This document shows, piece after piece, positions 53,860-64,000 of a DNA stretch of 64,000 bases; position 1 is the first letter of the stretch; each line of letters begins with the position of its first letter. The position numbers were made by a program, and so were the translations under genes. The notes under the pieces are model-generated. The model ran no database searches. It had not been told where the DNA came from and saw nothing but the letters and a program-made list of their open reading frames with translations. The DNA is from Ilex aquifolium (lineage: Eukaryota > Streptophyta > Magnoliopsida > Aquifoliales > Aquifoliaceae), in the NCBI GenBank assembly GCA_951799425.1, contig OX637394.1:29610001-29674000 (forward strand), in the 5' to 3' direction.

Positions 53860-54764
53860 TGACTTGATCCGAAATTTGTACACCCAAGTGCAAGCGGTCA
53901 AGTTGTAGTAATAATCCGATTAAGTCCGGAGTCGAATCCAGAAGGAACTAATGTTGGTGTTTCGAAGTAAGTAGTGACAGAGACCAGAGTGACTGAAACC
54001 CTTGAGATTTAAAGTGATGATATTTATGGATTTTTCCTGGAAAGAATATAAGATTCTTTCCAAGGGGATTTTCTAGACAAAATATAATATTTACTCGAAT
54101 GTAAAAGTCACCCTTTAGCTCGAGGATCTGGACATGTAGTCAATCATTCGGTTGTTATACTTGTGCTCGAGAACTCAATTAACCCCAGTGTCAACATAAA
54201 GTTAATCGAAGGATAAAGATGCATTGTGAGAATTAAGACCATGGTTCCGATGTCTTTGTAGAGATTTACAAGAATTGTCTGTGTCGAGACTCAACCCGTC
54301 TACAAACAAGCAAGTATTTCTACAAGGCATTCCACCACTGTGTTAGTATTCCATTCTGAGTTCAAGCACAATAAGAGTGAAGATTGAAAGGTAGTCATGA
54401 AGATTTAGCTGGAGTACTTGCAAAGGACCAATGAGTCTTCCTATGCCAATAGTCATCTATGTCATAGAAAGGACTCATGGTTGTGCAAAGTACCTTAGAT
54501 TTACTAGATGCATTCAATCATTCAATAAGCAAGTAAAAGATAAAGCATTAAGCATAAATAAAATGCACAAATATAACTTCCGAACGATTTATACATGTCC
54601 ATCACCTCTTACTAAAGAGTGAATGAGAAACTACTCACTCGATGAGGCTTTGAGAAAGCTAGAAAAGTGGGTGATTCTCATCCCTCCAAGTAGAGGTGAT
54701 TGTCTTTCTTTTTCTTCTTTTAGGCAAGTAAGAGTTTTAGTCTTTAGTTATTCGTATTTGGGTG
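53860..54764 (-). repeat. 5' LTR of element IV, 3' part
   Basis: The minus strand ends CGGATCAAGTCA at 53860. It is the reverse complement of 55888-56726 over its inner 850 bp (for example TTTAGCTCGAGGATC, TGAATGAGAAACTACTCACT). It stops at the copia LTR at 54765. Frame 54431-54622 has a mirror frame at 55964-56155 and is not a gene. Confidence 0.8.
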
Positions 54765-55207
54765 TGGATTGTCAAAATATAAACTCCTATTAGGATTTGT
54801 TACCTTAGCATATTTGGATTTGTCTCCTTAGCAAATTAGGATTTTAGGAATTTTCCTTGTAATGGCCAGCCTTTTAAATAGGCGTCTAATCAATGAAAGG
54901 GGCAGATCATTATTCAGCAAATTGGAGAGTATTTTCTCTGCGGTTCTTTGAAGAACTATTCGAACTTATCGGGATTTCCCCTAGAGTTCACCAGCGACTT
55001 ACCAAACAGAATTTCCACCACCGTTTGTGGCGTCTCCCTTATACCAAGGTTCCTGTTTCGCAAGAAAAAACGGGTTGAGGTCATATATACCAAGGTTCTT
55101 GTTTGTCGTAAACAACGGGTCGAGGTCTATCATTCAATTCTGATCGTAGGACGATCTAGGATTCCTTTTCGTTGTCGGATCTCGTTATTTTGGTAGATTC
55201 CACATCA
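54765..55207 (+). repeat. Copia LTR (plus), family of 39642-40178
   Basis: From TGGATTGTCAAAATATAAAC to AGATTCCACATCA, 443 bp. It has TTTAAATAGGCG near 54875 as a TATA-like box and two units of the 23-bp minisatellite. No matching 5-bp flanks (GGGTG, TATGG) are seen, so it may sit at a rearranged junction between opposite-strand LTRs. Frames 54893-55196 are not genes. Confidence 0.75.
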
Positions 55208-56726
55208 TATGGCGTGTTGCAGTTATTCTCACAGAAGAACAAGAGCTACTTGAGTACAACGTTCGAACGCCAATCAACGTTCGAACGCCATCTTGAATTA
55301 TTTGAGGACCAAACTGCCAGGGTGATGAGACAGGGCTTGCTATCTACTGTGGGTGACAAGAGCCACTTGAGTTCCACGTTCAAACTCCACTAAGCGTTAG
55401 AACGCCCCTAACAGAAGACATGAGTCAACGTTCGAACGTACTCCCGAGAAAGAATGCAAAGTGTTTGATTTTCTATCTGGACCTTGGGGCATTCACTTGG
55501 ACTTTGAGGACTTTGAACTATTCCTTTACTCTTCTCTACCCCCTCCTCCTTGCCTATAAATACCTTATTTGTGGGAGCTTCAAGGGCATGCACACTTGCA
55601 CTTAGACTTACACTTACTTAGACTTAGAAATTGATAGACATACATAGAGAGAGATAGGGGGAGATAGATCATCTTTTGGTTGAGGAGGAAACCCTCCAAA
55701 AGTGACTAGCTTTCTTCTACTTTCTTTATTAGTTTTATTTGCTTCCATTGTTTGAGCTTCCTTCTTCCATTAGAGGAGTGAAACTCTTCCACTTTTCTAA
55801 GCTTTACCAAAGCCGTGAAGGGTGGAAAGTGATTCACTCATTCTTCGTCGAAGATAGGCTCATTGTGTAGTGTGTTTTACCTTGTAACTCCTCTACTTGG
55901 AGGGATGAGAATCACTCACTTTTCTAGCTTTCTCAAAGCCATGAAGAGTGAGTAGTTTCTCATTCACTCTTTAGTAAGAGGTGATGGACATGTATAAATC
56001 GTTCGGAAGTTATATTTGGGCATTTCGTTTATGCTTAATGCTTTATCTTTTACTTGCTTATTGAATGATTGAATGCATCTTGCAAAGCTAAGGTACTTTG
56101 CACAACCATGAGTCCTTTCTATGAAATAGATGACTCTTGGCATATGAAGACTCATTGGTACTGTGCAAGTACTCTAGCTATATCTTCATGACTACCTTTC
56201 AATCTTCACTCTTATTGTGCTTCAACTAAGAATGGAATACTAACACAATGGTTGGATGCCTTGTAGAAATACTTGCTTGTTTGTAGACGGGTCGAGTCTC
56301 GGCACAGACAATTCTTGTAAATCTCTACAAAGACATCGGAACCATGGTCTTAATTCTCACAATCCATCTTTAATTACCGATTAACTTTATGTTGACAGAG
56401 GAGTTAATTGAGTTCCCAAGCACAAGTATAACAACCGGATGATTGACTACATGTCCAAATCCTCGAGCTAAAGGGTGACTTTTACATTCGAAAAAATATT
56501 ATATTTTGTCTAGAAAATCCCCTTGGAAAGAATCTTATATTCTGTCTAGGAAAAATCCATAAAGATCATCACTTTAAATCTCAAGGGTTTCAGTCACTTT
56601 GGTCTCTGTCACTACTTACTTTGAAACTCCAACATTAGTTCCCTGTGGATTCGACTCTGGACTTAACCAGATTATTACTACAACTTGACCGTCTGCACTT
56701 GGGTGTACACATTTCGCATCAAGTCA
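55208..56726 (+). repeat. LTR G (element IV family), 3' four-fifths
   Basis: Begins TATGGCGTGTTGCAG, homologous to LTR F from about 42402, and ends GCATCAAGTCA at 56726. CGTTCGAACG palindromes are at 55260-55269, 55278-55287 and 55429-55438, with a degenerate one near 55394; TATAAATA is at 55555-55562. The first ~270 bp of the LTR are missing. Confidence 0.82.
55260..55438. repeat. Palindrome array, CGTTCGAACG type (LTR G)
   Basis: Three perfect CGTTCGAACG palindromes and degenerate ones, ending about 117 bp upstream of the TATA box at 55555. LTR F holds decayed versions of the same array at 42316-42650. Confidence 0.9.
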
Positions 56727-58285
56727 ATAACCTTAAGCTATTCAAAAGCTTTTTGGCATGCCTTATCATACTCAAAAGGTACATCCTGAGTTAGGAGATG
56801 ACACATGGGTTTAGATATGGCTCTAAAATATCTAATGAATCTCCTGTAAAAGCTTGTGTATCATAAGAATGATATGATATCTTTAATGATTTAGGAGCTT
56901 GTAAATTGCCTATGAGATCTATTTTTTCTTTATCCCCTCAATTGAGACTACATGACCTAAAACTATGCCTTGTGTCACCATAAAGTGGCACCTTTCCCAA
57001 TTAAGTAGCAAGGTTGGTCTCTTCACATCTAATTAAAAACTCTTCTAGGTTATTTAAGCACAATTCAAAAGAATCTTCATAAACAAAGAAATCACCCATG
57101 AACACTTGTAAGAACCTTTCTACCATGTCACTGAATAAGTTATGCTTACATCTTTGAAAGGTAGATGGAGCATTACATAAACCAAACAGCATTCTTGTAT
57201 ATGCAAATGTACAAAAAGGGCATGTGAATGTCATTTTTTCCTAGTGATCAAGTGCTATCTCAATCTAGTTGTATCCCGAGTAGCCATCTAGGAAATAATA
57301 ATAAACATGATCAGCTATCCTCTGTAAGACTTGGTCAAGGAATGGGAGAGGAAAGTGGTATTTCCTAGTTACCATACGCCATCCCGTGACAACTCGAATA
57401 GGCACTAATTCATTATTCTCGTTTCTAACTTTCATGACCCTATACTTTTTAGGAACTACTTGGGTTGGGCTGACCCATTTACTATCAGAGATGAGGTATA
57501 TGATTCCCACATCTAACTATTTAGGAACTTCAGCGCATACAACCTCTTTCATGTGGGGGTTTAACCATCGCTGCATTTGATGAGAAGGTTTTGAGTCCTC
57601 CTTTAGGTATATGACATGATTGCGAACTAAAAGGTTAATACCTTTGAAATCAGCAATGGTCAAACCTATAACATTGTTATGACATGAAAGGATCTCTAAA
57701 ATTGTAGACTCCTGTGATTGTGTAAGCTTAGATGAAATTTCCACTGGGTAAGATTCATCCTCCCCAAGAAAAGCTGTAAATAAGATAGGAAGCGTTTTAG
57801 TTCTGGTTTTGATGGTTTGACATTGAAAGAAAATGTATTCTCGCCACTAGGAGCTAACTCCTCAAACATGGGCACCCATGGCATGACATCATGAACTAGG
57901 ATAGGTTCTAGCTTCCTTTGCTAAAATCAAGCTATCCTCCTCTGGGTAGAAATATAATTCTTGAATAATAGACTCAAACATGCAAGTCTCCAAAGAATCC
58001 CCATGGAATGCAAAATTTAAATGGTCTTGTGGGTGTCCAAAACAATAAAGTCTATAGGAAATAAAATTTGTCCATTTGGACAAGAACATCTTCAACTATC
58101 GTACTAGGAGCTTTTACAGACCGGTCTACCAACTGAAGTGTAATACAAGTAAGCAAGCTTGCCTAACCCTAATTGTTGGTAGACTGTAAAAGGATGTAAG
58201 TTTACAATTGCTCCAAGATCATGCAAGAATTGCTTAATCTTGAAGTTCTTGATAACACAAGAAATAGTAGGACACCCGAGATCTT
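56727..58285 (-). pseudogene. Athila element VI, protease-RT fragment
   Basis: The minus strand carries protease (near 58230, FLHDLGAIVNLHPF; DLG kept), the protease-RT linker (57696-58095), RT N-terminal residues LNPHMKEVVCAEVPK, SDSKWVSPTQVVPKK and VVTGWRMVTRKYHFPLPF, then LDGYSGYN and 57001-57234 with LCNAPSTFQRC and VFMGDFFVYED. The active site FMDD is FMGD here, losing the first Asp. It is cut by LTR G on one side and LTR V on the other, so its gag and integrase are not in the window. Confidence 0.82.
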
Positions 58286-58536
58286 TGATGAGAGCATAAT
58301 ATTGCATATTATTAGCCTCATATCATCAATCTTAACTATGCTAGTGACTTAACTCATTTTTTTTAATTGAGTTTTGTATTTTATAGTGAATATGTGTGTT
58401 TGTAGGTGAATTGGTGTAAAGACATGGAATTGCTCGTGTTTCAATACCATAGAGGACTTGGAGGATAACCATGAAGGTCTAGGAGTGAAGCCAAGGCCAG
58501 AACAAGCATATTTGAGGAAAACCCCTTTCTATCGGT

Positions 58537-58745
58537 ACAACTGAAGCCAGAAGTTGGTTCTACCAATAGGATAGCAATCCTACCGGTAGGAGCAAAACAA
58601 AGACTTATTCTATTGGTAGGTGAGTACTATTCTACCGGTAAGTTGAAGATAGAGAGGTGTTCTACCAGTAGGAGAGCAAGGCAACTGGTAGAAGCAAAAC
58701 AGTGAACAGTCCTACCGATAGTTCATTTTCTGTTTCCTACCAGTA
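58537..58745. repeat. Palindrome array, CTACCGGTAG type (LTR V), degenerate
   Basis: About eight units related to CTACCGGTAG over 210 bp: CTATCGGTAC, CTACCAATAG, CTACCGGTAG, CTATTGGTAG, CTACCGGTAA, CTACCAGTAG (twice), CTACCGATAG. Many deviations are C-to-T or G-to-A. The array ends about 105 bp upstream of CCTATAAGTACC. Confidence 0.8.
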
Positions 58746-59294
58746 GGTTCCTGTAATTCGAGAAAAAAGACTCCTAAGGGAGGGGAATCAGCTTAATATT
58801 TCAAGGGTCGTGATTGGTGAATAAAGAGGAGGATTTTCAGTAGAAAATCTCCTATAAGTACCTGATGAGTAGGATTTATACCTACGAATTGAGTATTCTT
58901 GGCTTGATGAAATTGCGAGTTTCCAAGTATTTTATGTTCTTTTTTTTTTATTCATTTTTTGTGTTTTAATTTTGCTTTGTAGAGATCACGATTTGGAAGG
59001 AAAAATGTCATTTAGCAGCCTAAGTTTTGGATCATTAGTGGACAGAGCAACAAAGGTAGCTTATGAGCGTTGAAGGTGATTAGTGTTGCAGCGCTGGTTA
59101 TTGGCGCCGTAGAACTGAAGATGCAGTAAGAGGGCGTTTCTACACTGTCAGGCAGGGCTGCGGCGCCGGGCTTCAACGTCGGACTCAGATTCTGACTTGT
59201 TTTTGAGTAAGAATTGGATTCTAATGCTACACACATGATAGCTTTTAAGCAGAGACCTATATATACTGCTAAGAAGAGTTGCTAAAGCGTGCGC

Positions 59295-59313
59295 GGGGGG
59301 GGGGGGGGGGGGG
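59295..59313. repeat. Run of 19 G
   Basis: GCGC is followed by 19 consecutive G residues, inside LTR V and downstream of its TATA-like box. Such a run could form a G-quadruplex in DNA or RNA, and is also a place where sequencing length is unreliable. Confidence 0.9.
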
Positions 59314-60173
59314 ACGGAAGGATTGAGAGTGAATTGAAGGTAGGGATAGAAGGAAGCAACGAAAAGAAGATCATATGTGAAGGCTAGAGAGAGATTAAAG
59401 ATTGCAACACAGTTTTCATTCTTTTCTCTTACTTTTAGTTTTTTTTTTTTTTTTATGAGATGTTGATTAATTTGAACTAAATTTTTATTAAGATTACAAT
59501 GGAACCTGATATTTAGTTAAATTAATTTACTCTCATTTTTAGTTATTATTGGTCATACATAAGTTGTTTATCATATTTTGTGCTGAATATATGATTGTGT
59601 AGGCAGCAATTAATTTGATTTCCTAGATGAAATTGGAAGATGAATTATAGGATTTAGATCTAAATATGAAAACATGCGTCTAGTTCTTTTTTTTTTTCTT
59701 TGGGTTGAATAGCTGGGTTTGTGTATAGGATAGGAATATACCTATATGTCGTGTGTAACTTTTATGAGAGTTTGAGCTTAATGAATCTGTTCCAATTTAT
59801 TTTTCATAGGAATATAATGATTTAATTGGGAGAGATATTTTTATCTAACCTTCGGAAAGGGTTTAATAAATAATTTTGAATTCTCAGTTAACAACTAGTT
59901 TTAATTAATTAACTGAAAAGAGAGTGAAAAAATTTATACAAAGCGTTAGGGGAAGTTGTAATCTTAAGTTCTTTTATATGGTGAAATTAGTCCCTATTTA
60001 GTATTTTAAAATTTAGTTTTAAATTAGCAATTTCATAGTTTAATTTCAATTGTTTAAATAAAATTGAATTGATATAAAGTTAGTACTTGAAAATTATTAG
60101 TAATAATGCTTTATGGGAACAATACTCTACTTAGTAATTGAATTGTCAGTATCACATTTGGATAACAAGTTTT

Positions 60174-60188
60174 TGGCGCCGTTGCCGG
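60174..60188 (+). promoter_or_regulatory. Primer binding site of element V (Asp-tRNA type)
   Basis: TGGCGCCGTTGCCGG follows the LTR by 6 bp. This is the standard Athila primer site, complementary to the 3' end of Asp-tRNA. Confidence 0.9.
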
Positions 60189-60298
60189 AGAGTTTTTCTA
60201 GTAATTCTTTCAATATTAATTTCAATCAATTTGATCTTAGTTTAAACTTATTTAAATTTTTTGTTTTAATTGCTTTTGCAGACACTCTTGAATTTTGT

Positions 60299-61640
60299 AT
60301 GCTAACACGAACTAAAAGTCAGGAACTACTACCGTACGAAGGCGAAATCGAGAGAAGGTTCCGAAAACTGCAAAAGTTTTGTTAAGAAGTGAAAAATCAA
60401 GAAACTATGCCTGCAGAAGAACAGAAATCGCTAAAGGATTACGCTATACCTCTTGTTACGAAAATACAATCGAGCATTCAAAGGCCTGCAATTCAAGCAA
60501 ACAATTTTGACATCAAGCTAGGTACCATCCAAATGATTCAAAATTCAGTGCAGTTTGGGATTCTACCTAATGATGACCCAAACGATCATTTGGTGAGTTT
60601 TCTGGAGATTTGTGACACGTTCAAATACAACGGGGTTATCGAAGATGCGATTAGACTCCGACATTTCCCTGTCACACTTAGTGATAAGGCAAAGAGTTGG
60701 TTGCATTCATTGTTGCTGGGTTCTATTACTACGTGGACAGATTTAGCTCATAAATTCTTAGCCAAATTCTTTCCGCCAGCCAAAACTGTGAGAATGAGGA
60801 ACGACATTACCTCATTCGCATAGCATGATTCTAAGACTCTCTATGAAGCTTGGGATCGATTCAAAGATTTACTCCGGAAATGCCCTCACCATGGCATTCC
60901 TAAGTGGTTGCAAGTTCAAACATTCTACAACGGGTTGTTTAGTGCTACTCGGACCACTATTGATGTAGCTGTAGGTGGAGCATTGATGGGAAAATTTGTT
61001 GATGAAGCTTACGAGTTATTGGAGACGATGGCTGCCAACAATTATAGTGGCCCTATGCAAGGATCAATTAGCCAAAGGTAGCAGGGATTTATGAAGTTGA
61101 TGCGGTTACTGCATTGGCTACAAAGGTTGCTATGTTGACGAAGAAGATTGATGCTTTAGGGGTGTAGCCTATTCAGAGTGTGGCAGTTGTTTGTGAATTG
61201 TGTGTAGGAAACCATCCAAGTAATCAATGTGCAATTAGTTCAGAGTTAATACAATACATTGCTAACCACAACAGGCAGCAACATAGCAACAATTCCAACA
61301 ATTATAACCCTGGTTGGAGGAATCATCCGAACTTTTCTTGGAATAATAATCAAGCCCAAATTTATGATTCAAGACAATCATACCCACAAGGCTTTCAGAA
61401 TCAAGCTCCACCACAGCAGGAAAAAAAGTCAGATTTGGAGGAGCTGCTTTTCAGGTACATAGCACAGAATGAGACAAGGATGAACAGTCAGGAAGTATCA
61501 ATTCGAAACCTTGAAAATCAAATGGGTCAGCTTTTTATTGCCATTAACAACCGACCTCAAGGCACTCTACCTTGCAATACGGAGATCAATCCTAAGAGAG
61601 AAGGTAAGGAGCACTGCAAGGCTATTACATTACGTAGCGG
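60299..61640 (+). pseudogene. Athila gag of element V
   Basis: The likely start is MLTRTKSQELLPYEGEIERR at 60299, in frame with 60389-60823 across a TAA at 60383. The gag domain includes RPAIQANNFDIKLGTIQMIQ, LEICDTFKYNGVIEDAIRL and TTWTDLAHKFLAKFFPPAK; a TAG at 60821 precedes LYEAWDRFKDLLRKCPHHG. A frameshift near 61080 and a TAG at 61167 follow. The zinc knuckle CELCVGNHPSNQC (61189 on) is followed by NYNPGWRNHPNFSW and a glutamine-rich region. It ends ...KAITLRSG near 61640. Confidence 0.9.
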
Positions 61641-62400
61641 ATAAGAGTTATCTGAGATTGTTGGTGAAACTCCAAAACAATCACATGGAGATGATAGTGA
61701 GAGTGAAAAAAAAAGATAGCAAGAATGTGGAACATGAAAATAAGGAAGAAAATCCAGTTGTGAGTTCTAATGGAGACAAGCAGAGACCTATTGTGCCTCT
61801 CGTGCCGTTTCCACAATGTTTGCAGAAGCAGAAGTTGGATAAGCAGTTCCTAAAATTCTTGGAAGTGTTTAAGAAGCTCTGAATATATATCCCTTTCGTA
61901 GATGCATTGGAGCAGATGCCTAGCTATGTGAAATTTATGAAGGAAATTCTGTCAAAGAAGAGAAAACTAGGCGATTTTGAGACAGTGGCACTTACGGAGG
62001 TGTGCAGTGCTATTCTTCAAAAGAAGTTACCACCAAAGCTCAAAGATCCGAGTAGCTTTACAATTCCATGCACAATAGGTAGTCAGTTTTTTGGAAGAGC
62101 ATTGTGTGATTTGGGAGCTAGTATTAATTTGATTCCGCTCTCAATCTATTAGCAATTTGGTTTGAAAGAAGTGAAGCCTACTAATGTCACATTGTAGCTT
62201 GCGGATAGATCACTCACTTATCCCAAGGGCATAATTGAGGATATTCTAGTTAAAGTGGATAAGTTCATTTTTCCAGCTGATTTCATAGTCTTAGATTTTG
62301 AGGAAGATAGGGAAATACCCATTATTCTTGGGTGACCATTCTTAGCAACAGGCAGAACACTTATTGATGTACAGAAAGGTGAGCTATGCGAGACCAAGAT
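61641..62400 (+). pseudogene. Athila protease region of element V
   Basis: The frame 61907-62152 carries MPSYVKFMKEILSKKRKL, IPCTIGSQFFGRALCDLG and ASINLIPLSIY with an intact DLGAS active site; a TAG follows Tyr, then QFGLKEVKPTNVTL, a second [23 protein letters not shown] and [15 protein letters not shown]. Upstream, 61641-61882 holds the linker after gag (frame-shifted VPFPQCLQKQK). It would process Gag-Pol. Confidence 0.82.
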
Positions 62401-63540
62401 CAAGAAGTTACATTCAATGTATTTTCAGCTATGAAATTTCCAAAGGAAGCCGAAGAATGTTTTCGGGTTATTTAGTTGAAGAGGAAGTAAAGGAGGTATT
62501 CGTAGGGAGATGTATTTCGGATCCCCTTAAGACATCACTTTTTAGTCCCAGTGCTCCGGACTTTCCTGCTCCTCTAGAGTACGTGCAATTGTTGAATGCT
62601 TGTCCACAGTTTGTCAGGTTCAAGGAACAGTTTGAGACTTTGGATCATTCAGGAAGCTCTACAACTCGTGCAATGTCATCTTTGGAAGAACCACCTTTAT
62701 TGGAGCTTAAACCTCTTCCAAGGCATTTACGGTATGCATATTTCGGTGACTCTTGTACTTAGCCTATTATTGTTTCTGCTTCACTTGACGAATTCTGGGA
62801 AAGCAAGTTATTGCGAGTCCGTCATGAGCACAAAACGGCTTTAGGATGGATTATTACAGATATTAAGGGAATCAGTCCCTCAATTTGTATGCTCAAAACC
62901 CTTCTTGAAGACGATGCTAAGCCCGTGATTGAGCAACAATGCCGATTAAATCCTATCATGAAGGAGGTGGTCAAGAAGGAAAGGAGGCATGACGGTAGTT
63001 CCAAATGTGAACAACGAATTAATTCCAACACGGACAAAGACTGGGTGGCGAATATGTATGGATTATCGCACACTAAATAAGGCAACTCGCAAAGATCAAT
63101 TCCCTCTATCGTTCATCGATCAGATGCTTAACATATTGGCTGGGCATGAATTTTATTGTCTTTTGGATGGTTATTCCGGCTATAATCAGATTGCAGTAGC
63201 ACCCGAAGATCAAGAAAAGACTACGTTCACTTGCCCATATGGAACCTTTGCATTCCGGAGGATGTCTTTTAGATTATGCAACGCACCTGCAACGTTTCAA
63301 AGATGCATGATGGCAATATTCTCCGACATGGAAGAGAAAAATCTTGAGGTATTATGGATGATTTTTTGGTATTCAGAGAGAGTTTCGACCTATGTTTAGA
63401 GAACCTAATTCTTGTACTGAAAAGATGTGTGGAAACAAATTTGGTGTTAAGTTGAGAAAAGTGTCACTTCATGGTTCAATAAGGCATTATTTTGGGGCAC
63501 AAAGTTTCTGCTAATGGGATAGAGGTGGACAAGGCAAAAA
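62401..63540 (+). pseudogene. Athila reverse transcriptase of element V
   Basis: Pieces in different frames: 62364-62762 ends LEEPPLLELKPLPRHLRYAY; 62811-63080 has LGWIITDIKGISPSICM and QQCRLNPIMKEVVKKE; 62989-63399 has TGWRICMDYRTLNKATRKD, LDGYSGYNQIAVAPEDQEKT and LCNAPATFQRCMMAIFSDM, and then loses frame exactly before the FMDD block (a one-base change near 63350; MDDFLVFR-like residues lie in the next frame). Confidence 0.85.
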
Positions 63541-64000
63541 TAGAGACTATTGAAAATCTACCCACCATCAACATCCGTCAAGGGAATTCGGAGTTTTTTG
63601 GGCCATGCAGGATTTTATAGGCGATTCATCAAGGACTTCTCCAAGATCACAAAGCCTCTTTGCAATCTTTTAGAGAAAGATGTGCCCTTCAATTTTTATA
63701 AGGCATGCCTAGAGGCCTTTGAGGTGTTGAAAAAGAAGCTCATAACTGCCCCCTTGATAGTTGCACCAAATTGGGATCTGCCATTTGAGCTAATGTGCGA
63801 TGCTAGCGACTTTGCGATTGGCGTAGTCTTAGGCCAATGTAAAGAAAAAGTGTTTCAAGCCATCTATTACGCTAGCAAAACGTTATCTGATGCATAACTC
63901 AATTGCACAACCACTGAGAAAGAATTATTAGCAGTTGTTTTTGCTTTTGACAAATTTCGATCTTATCTCATTGGTATGAAGGTGATAGTGTTCACGGATC
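63541..64000 (+). pseudogene. Athila RT connection and RNase H of element V, window edge
   Basis: The frame 63550-63897 carries SVKGIRSFLGHAGFYRRFIK, LEKDVPFNFYKACLEAFEVL, the RNase H start LPFELMCDASDFAIGVVLGQ and IYYASKTLSDA. A TAA at 63895-63897 interrupts just before TTEKELLAVVFAFDKF, and the frame then reaches the window end at VIVFTD. The catalytic residues seen so far are intact. Confidence 0.85.

Larger units (their letters stand above)
43418..54764 (-). mobile_element. Athila element IV, nearly complete
   Basis: Minus-strand order: 5' LTR part (53860-54764), primer site, gag, protease, RT, RNase H, integrase, small membrane ORF, CCHC-like ORF, internal promoter, 3' ORF, 3' untranslated region with decayed polypurine tract, and 259 bp of the 3' LTR. 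The 3' LTR start (TGATGACTAGC) belongs to the same family as LTR F; F and LTR G together show the full LTR. Both LTRs are truncated, so age and target duplication cannot be judged. Every major gene is broken. Confidence 0.85.
58286..60167 (+). repeat. 5' LTR of element V
   Basis: Starts TGATGAGAGCATAATATTGC; the end GATAACA at 60167 is set by the primer site 6 bp further on. It contains a palindrome array (58537-58745), TATA-like CCTATAAGTACC near 58853, a 19-G run (59295-59313) and a 16-T run near 59440. Small frames inside are not conserved. Confidence 0.8.
58286..64000 (+). mobile_element. Athila element V, 3' part outside window
   Basis: 5' LTR, Asp-tRNA-type primer site, gag, protease, RT and start of RNase H follow in order and continue past the window end. 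It belongs to a different LTR family from I-IV (relative of solo LTR H) and its proteins differ clearly (gag LEICDTFKYNG, RT LNKATRKDQFPLSFIDQM). The frames have fewer lesions than the other Athila copies, but gag alone has three stops and one frameshift. Confidence 0.87.

Noticed and set aside
54431..54622. ORF found twice (54431-54622 and 55964-56155)
   Set aside because: The two lie in inverted copies of the same LTR; similarity is due to the repeat.

Overview
The window is plant nuclear DNA made almost entirely of nested, mostly decayed LTR retrotransposons. The evidence is Athila-type gag-pol reading frames, a chromodomain-bearing Ty3/gypsy element with an initiator-Met tRNA primer site, a copia gag, and a retroposed plant 5S rRNA. 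It looks like gene-poor heterochromatin of an angiosperm; the species cannot be named from the sequence. No cellular protein-coding gene is supported.

Layout. 1-10722: Athila element I (+), entered inside pol, holding a 5S rRNA retropseudogene (1489-1655), a solo LTR (4337-6149, TSD GCTGA) inside its 3' ORF and a second solo LTR (6459-8864, TSD TACCC). 8925-13512: a large inverted repeat where the 3' end of element I meets that of a second Athila element (I', -). 13513-16876: stacked chromovirus-type LTRs (C, B), C carrying solo LTR J1 (TSD GTTAG). 16877-25604: a complete chromovirus (element A, Tekay/Del-like) with ~99% identical LTRs but broken coding regions and non-matching flanks. 25606-26384: truncated LTR J2. 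26385-35364: Athila element II (-), inserted into the leader of Athila element III (35365-36064). 36065-38752: E-family LTRs. 38753-41980: copia remnants. 41985-43417: Athila scraps. 43418-54764: Athila element IV (-), the most complete Athila copy, with gag, pol, two small ORFs, an internal promoter and a 3' ORF. 54765-58285: copia solo LTR, Athila LTR and pol fragment VI. 58286-64000: Athila element V (+), running off the end.

Points of most interest. (1) Several LTR families from different lineages carry arrays of short CG-centred palindromes, usually 55-150 bp upstream of a TATA-like box; each family has its own palindrome. (2) In element IV the same kind of array plus a TATA box lies immediately upstream of the 3' ORF, apparently an internal promoter. 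(3) A small ORF with a C-x2-C-x4-H-x6-C pattern is conserved between pol and the 3' ORF in three diverged Athila copies. (4) A 5S rRNA was reverse-transcribed and inserted with a poly(A) tail and 15-bp TSD. All identities and boundaries were judged by eye.
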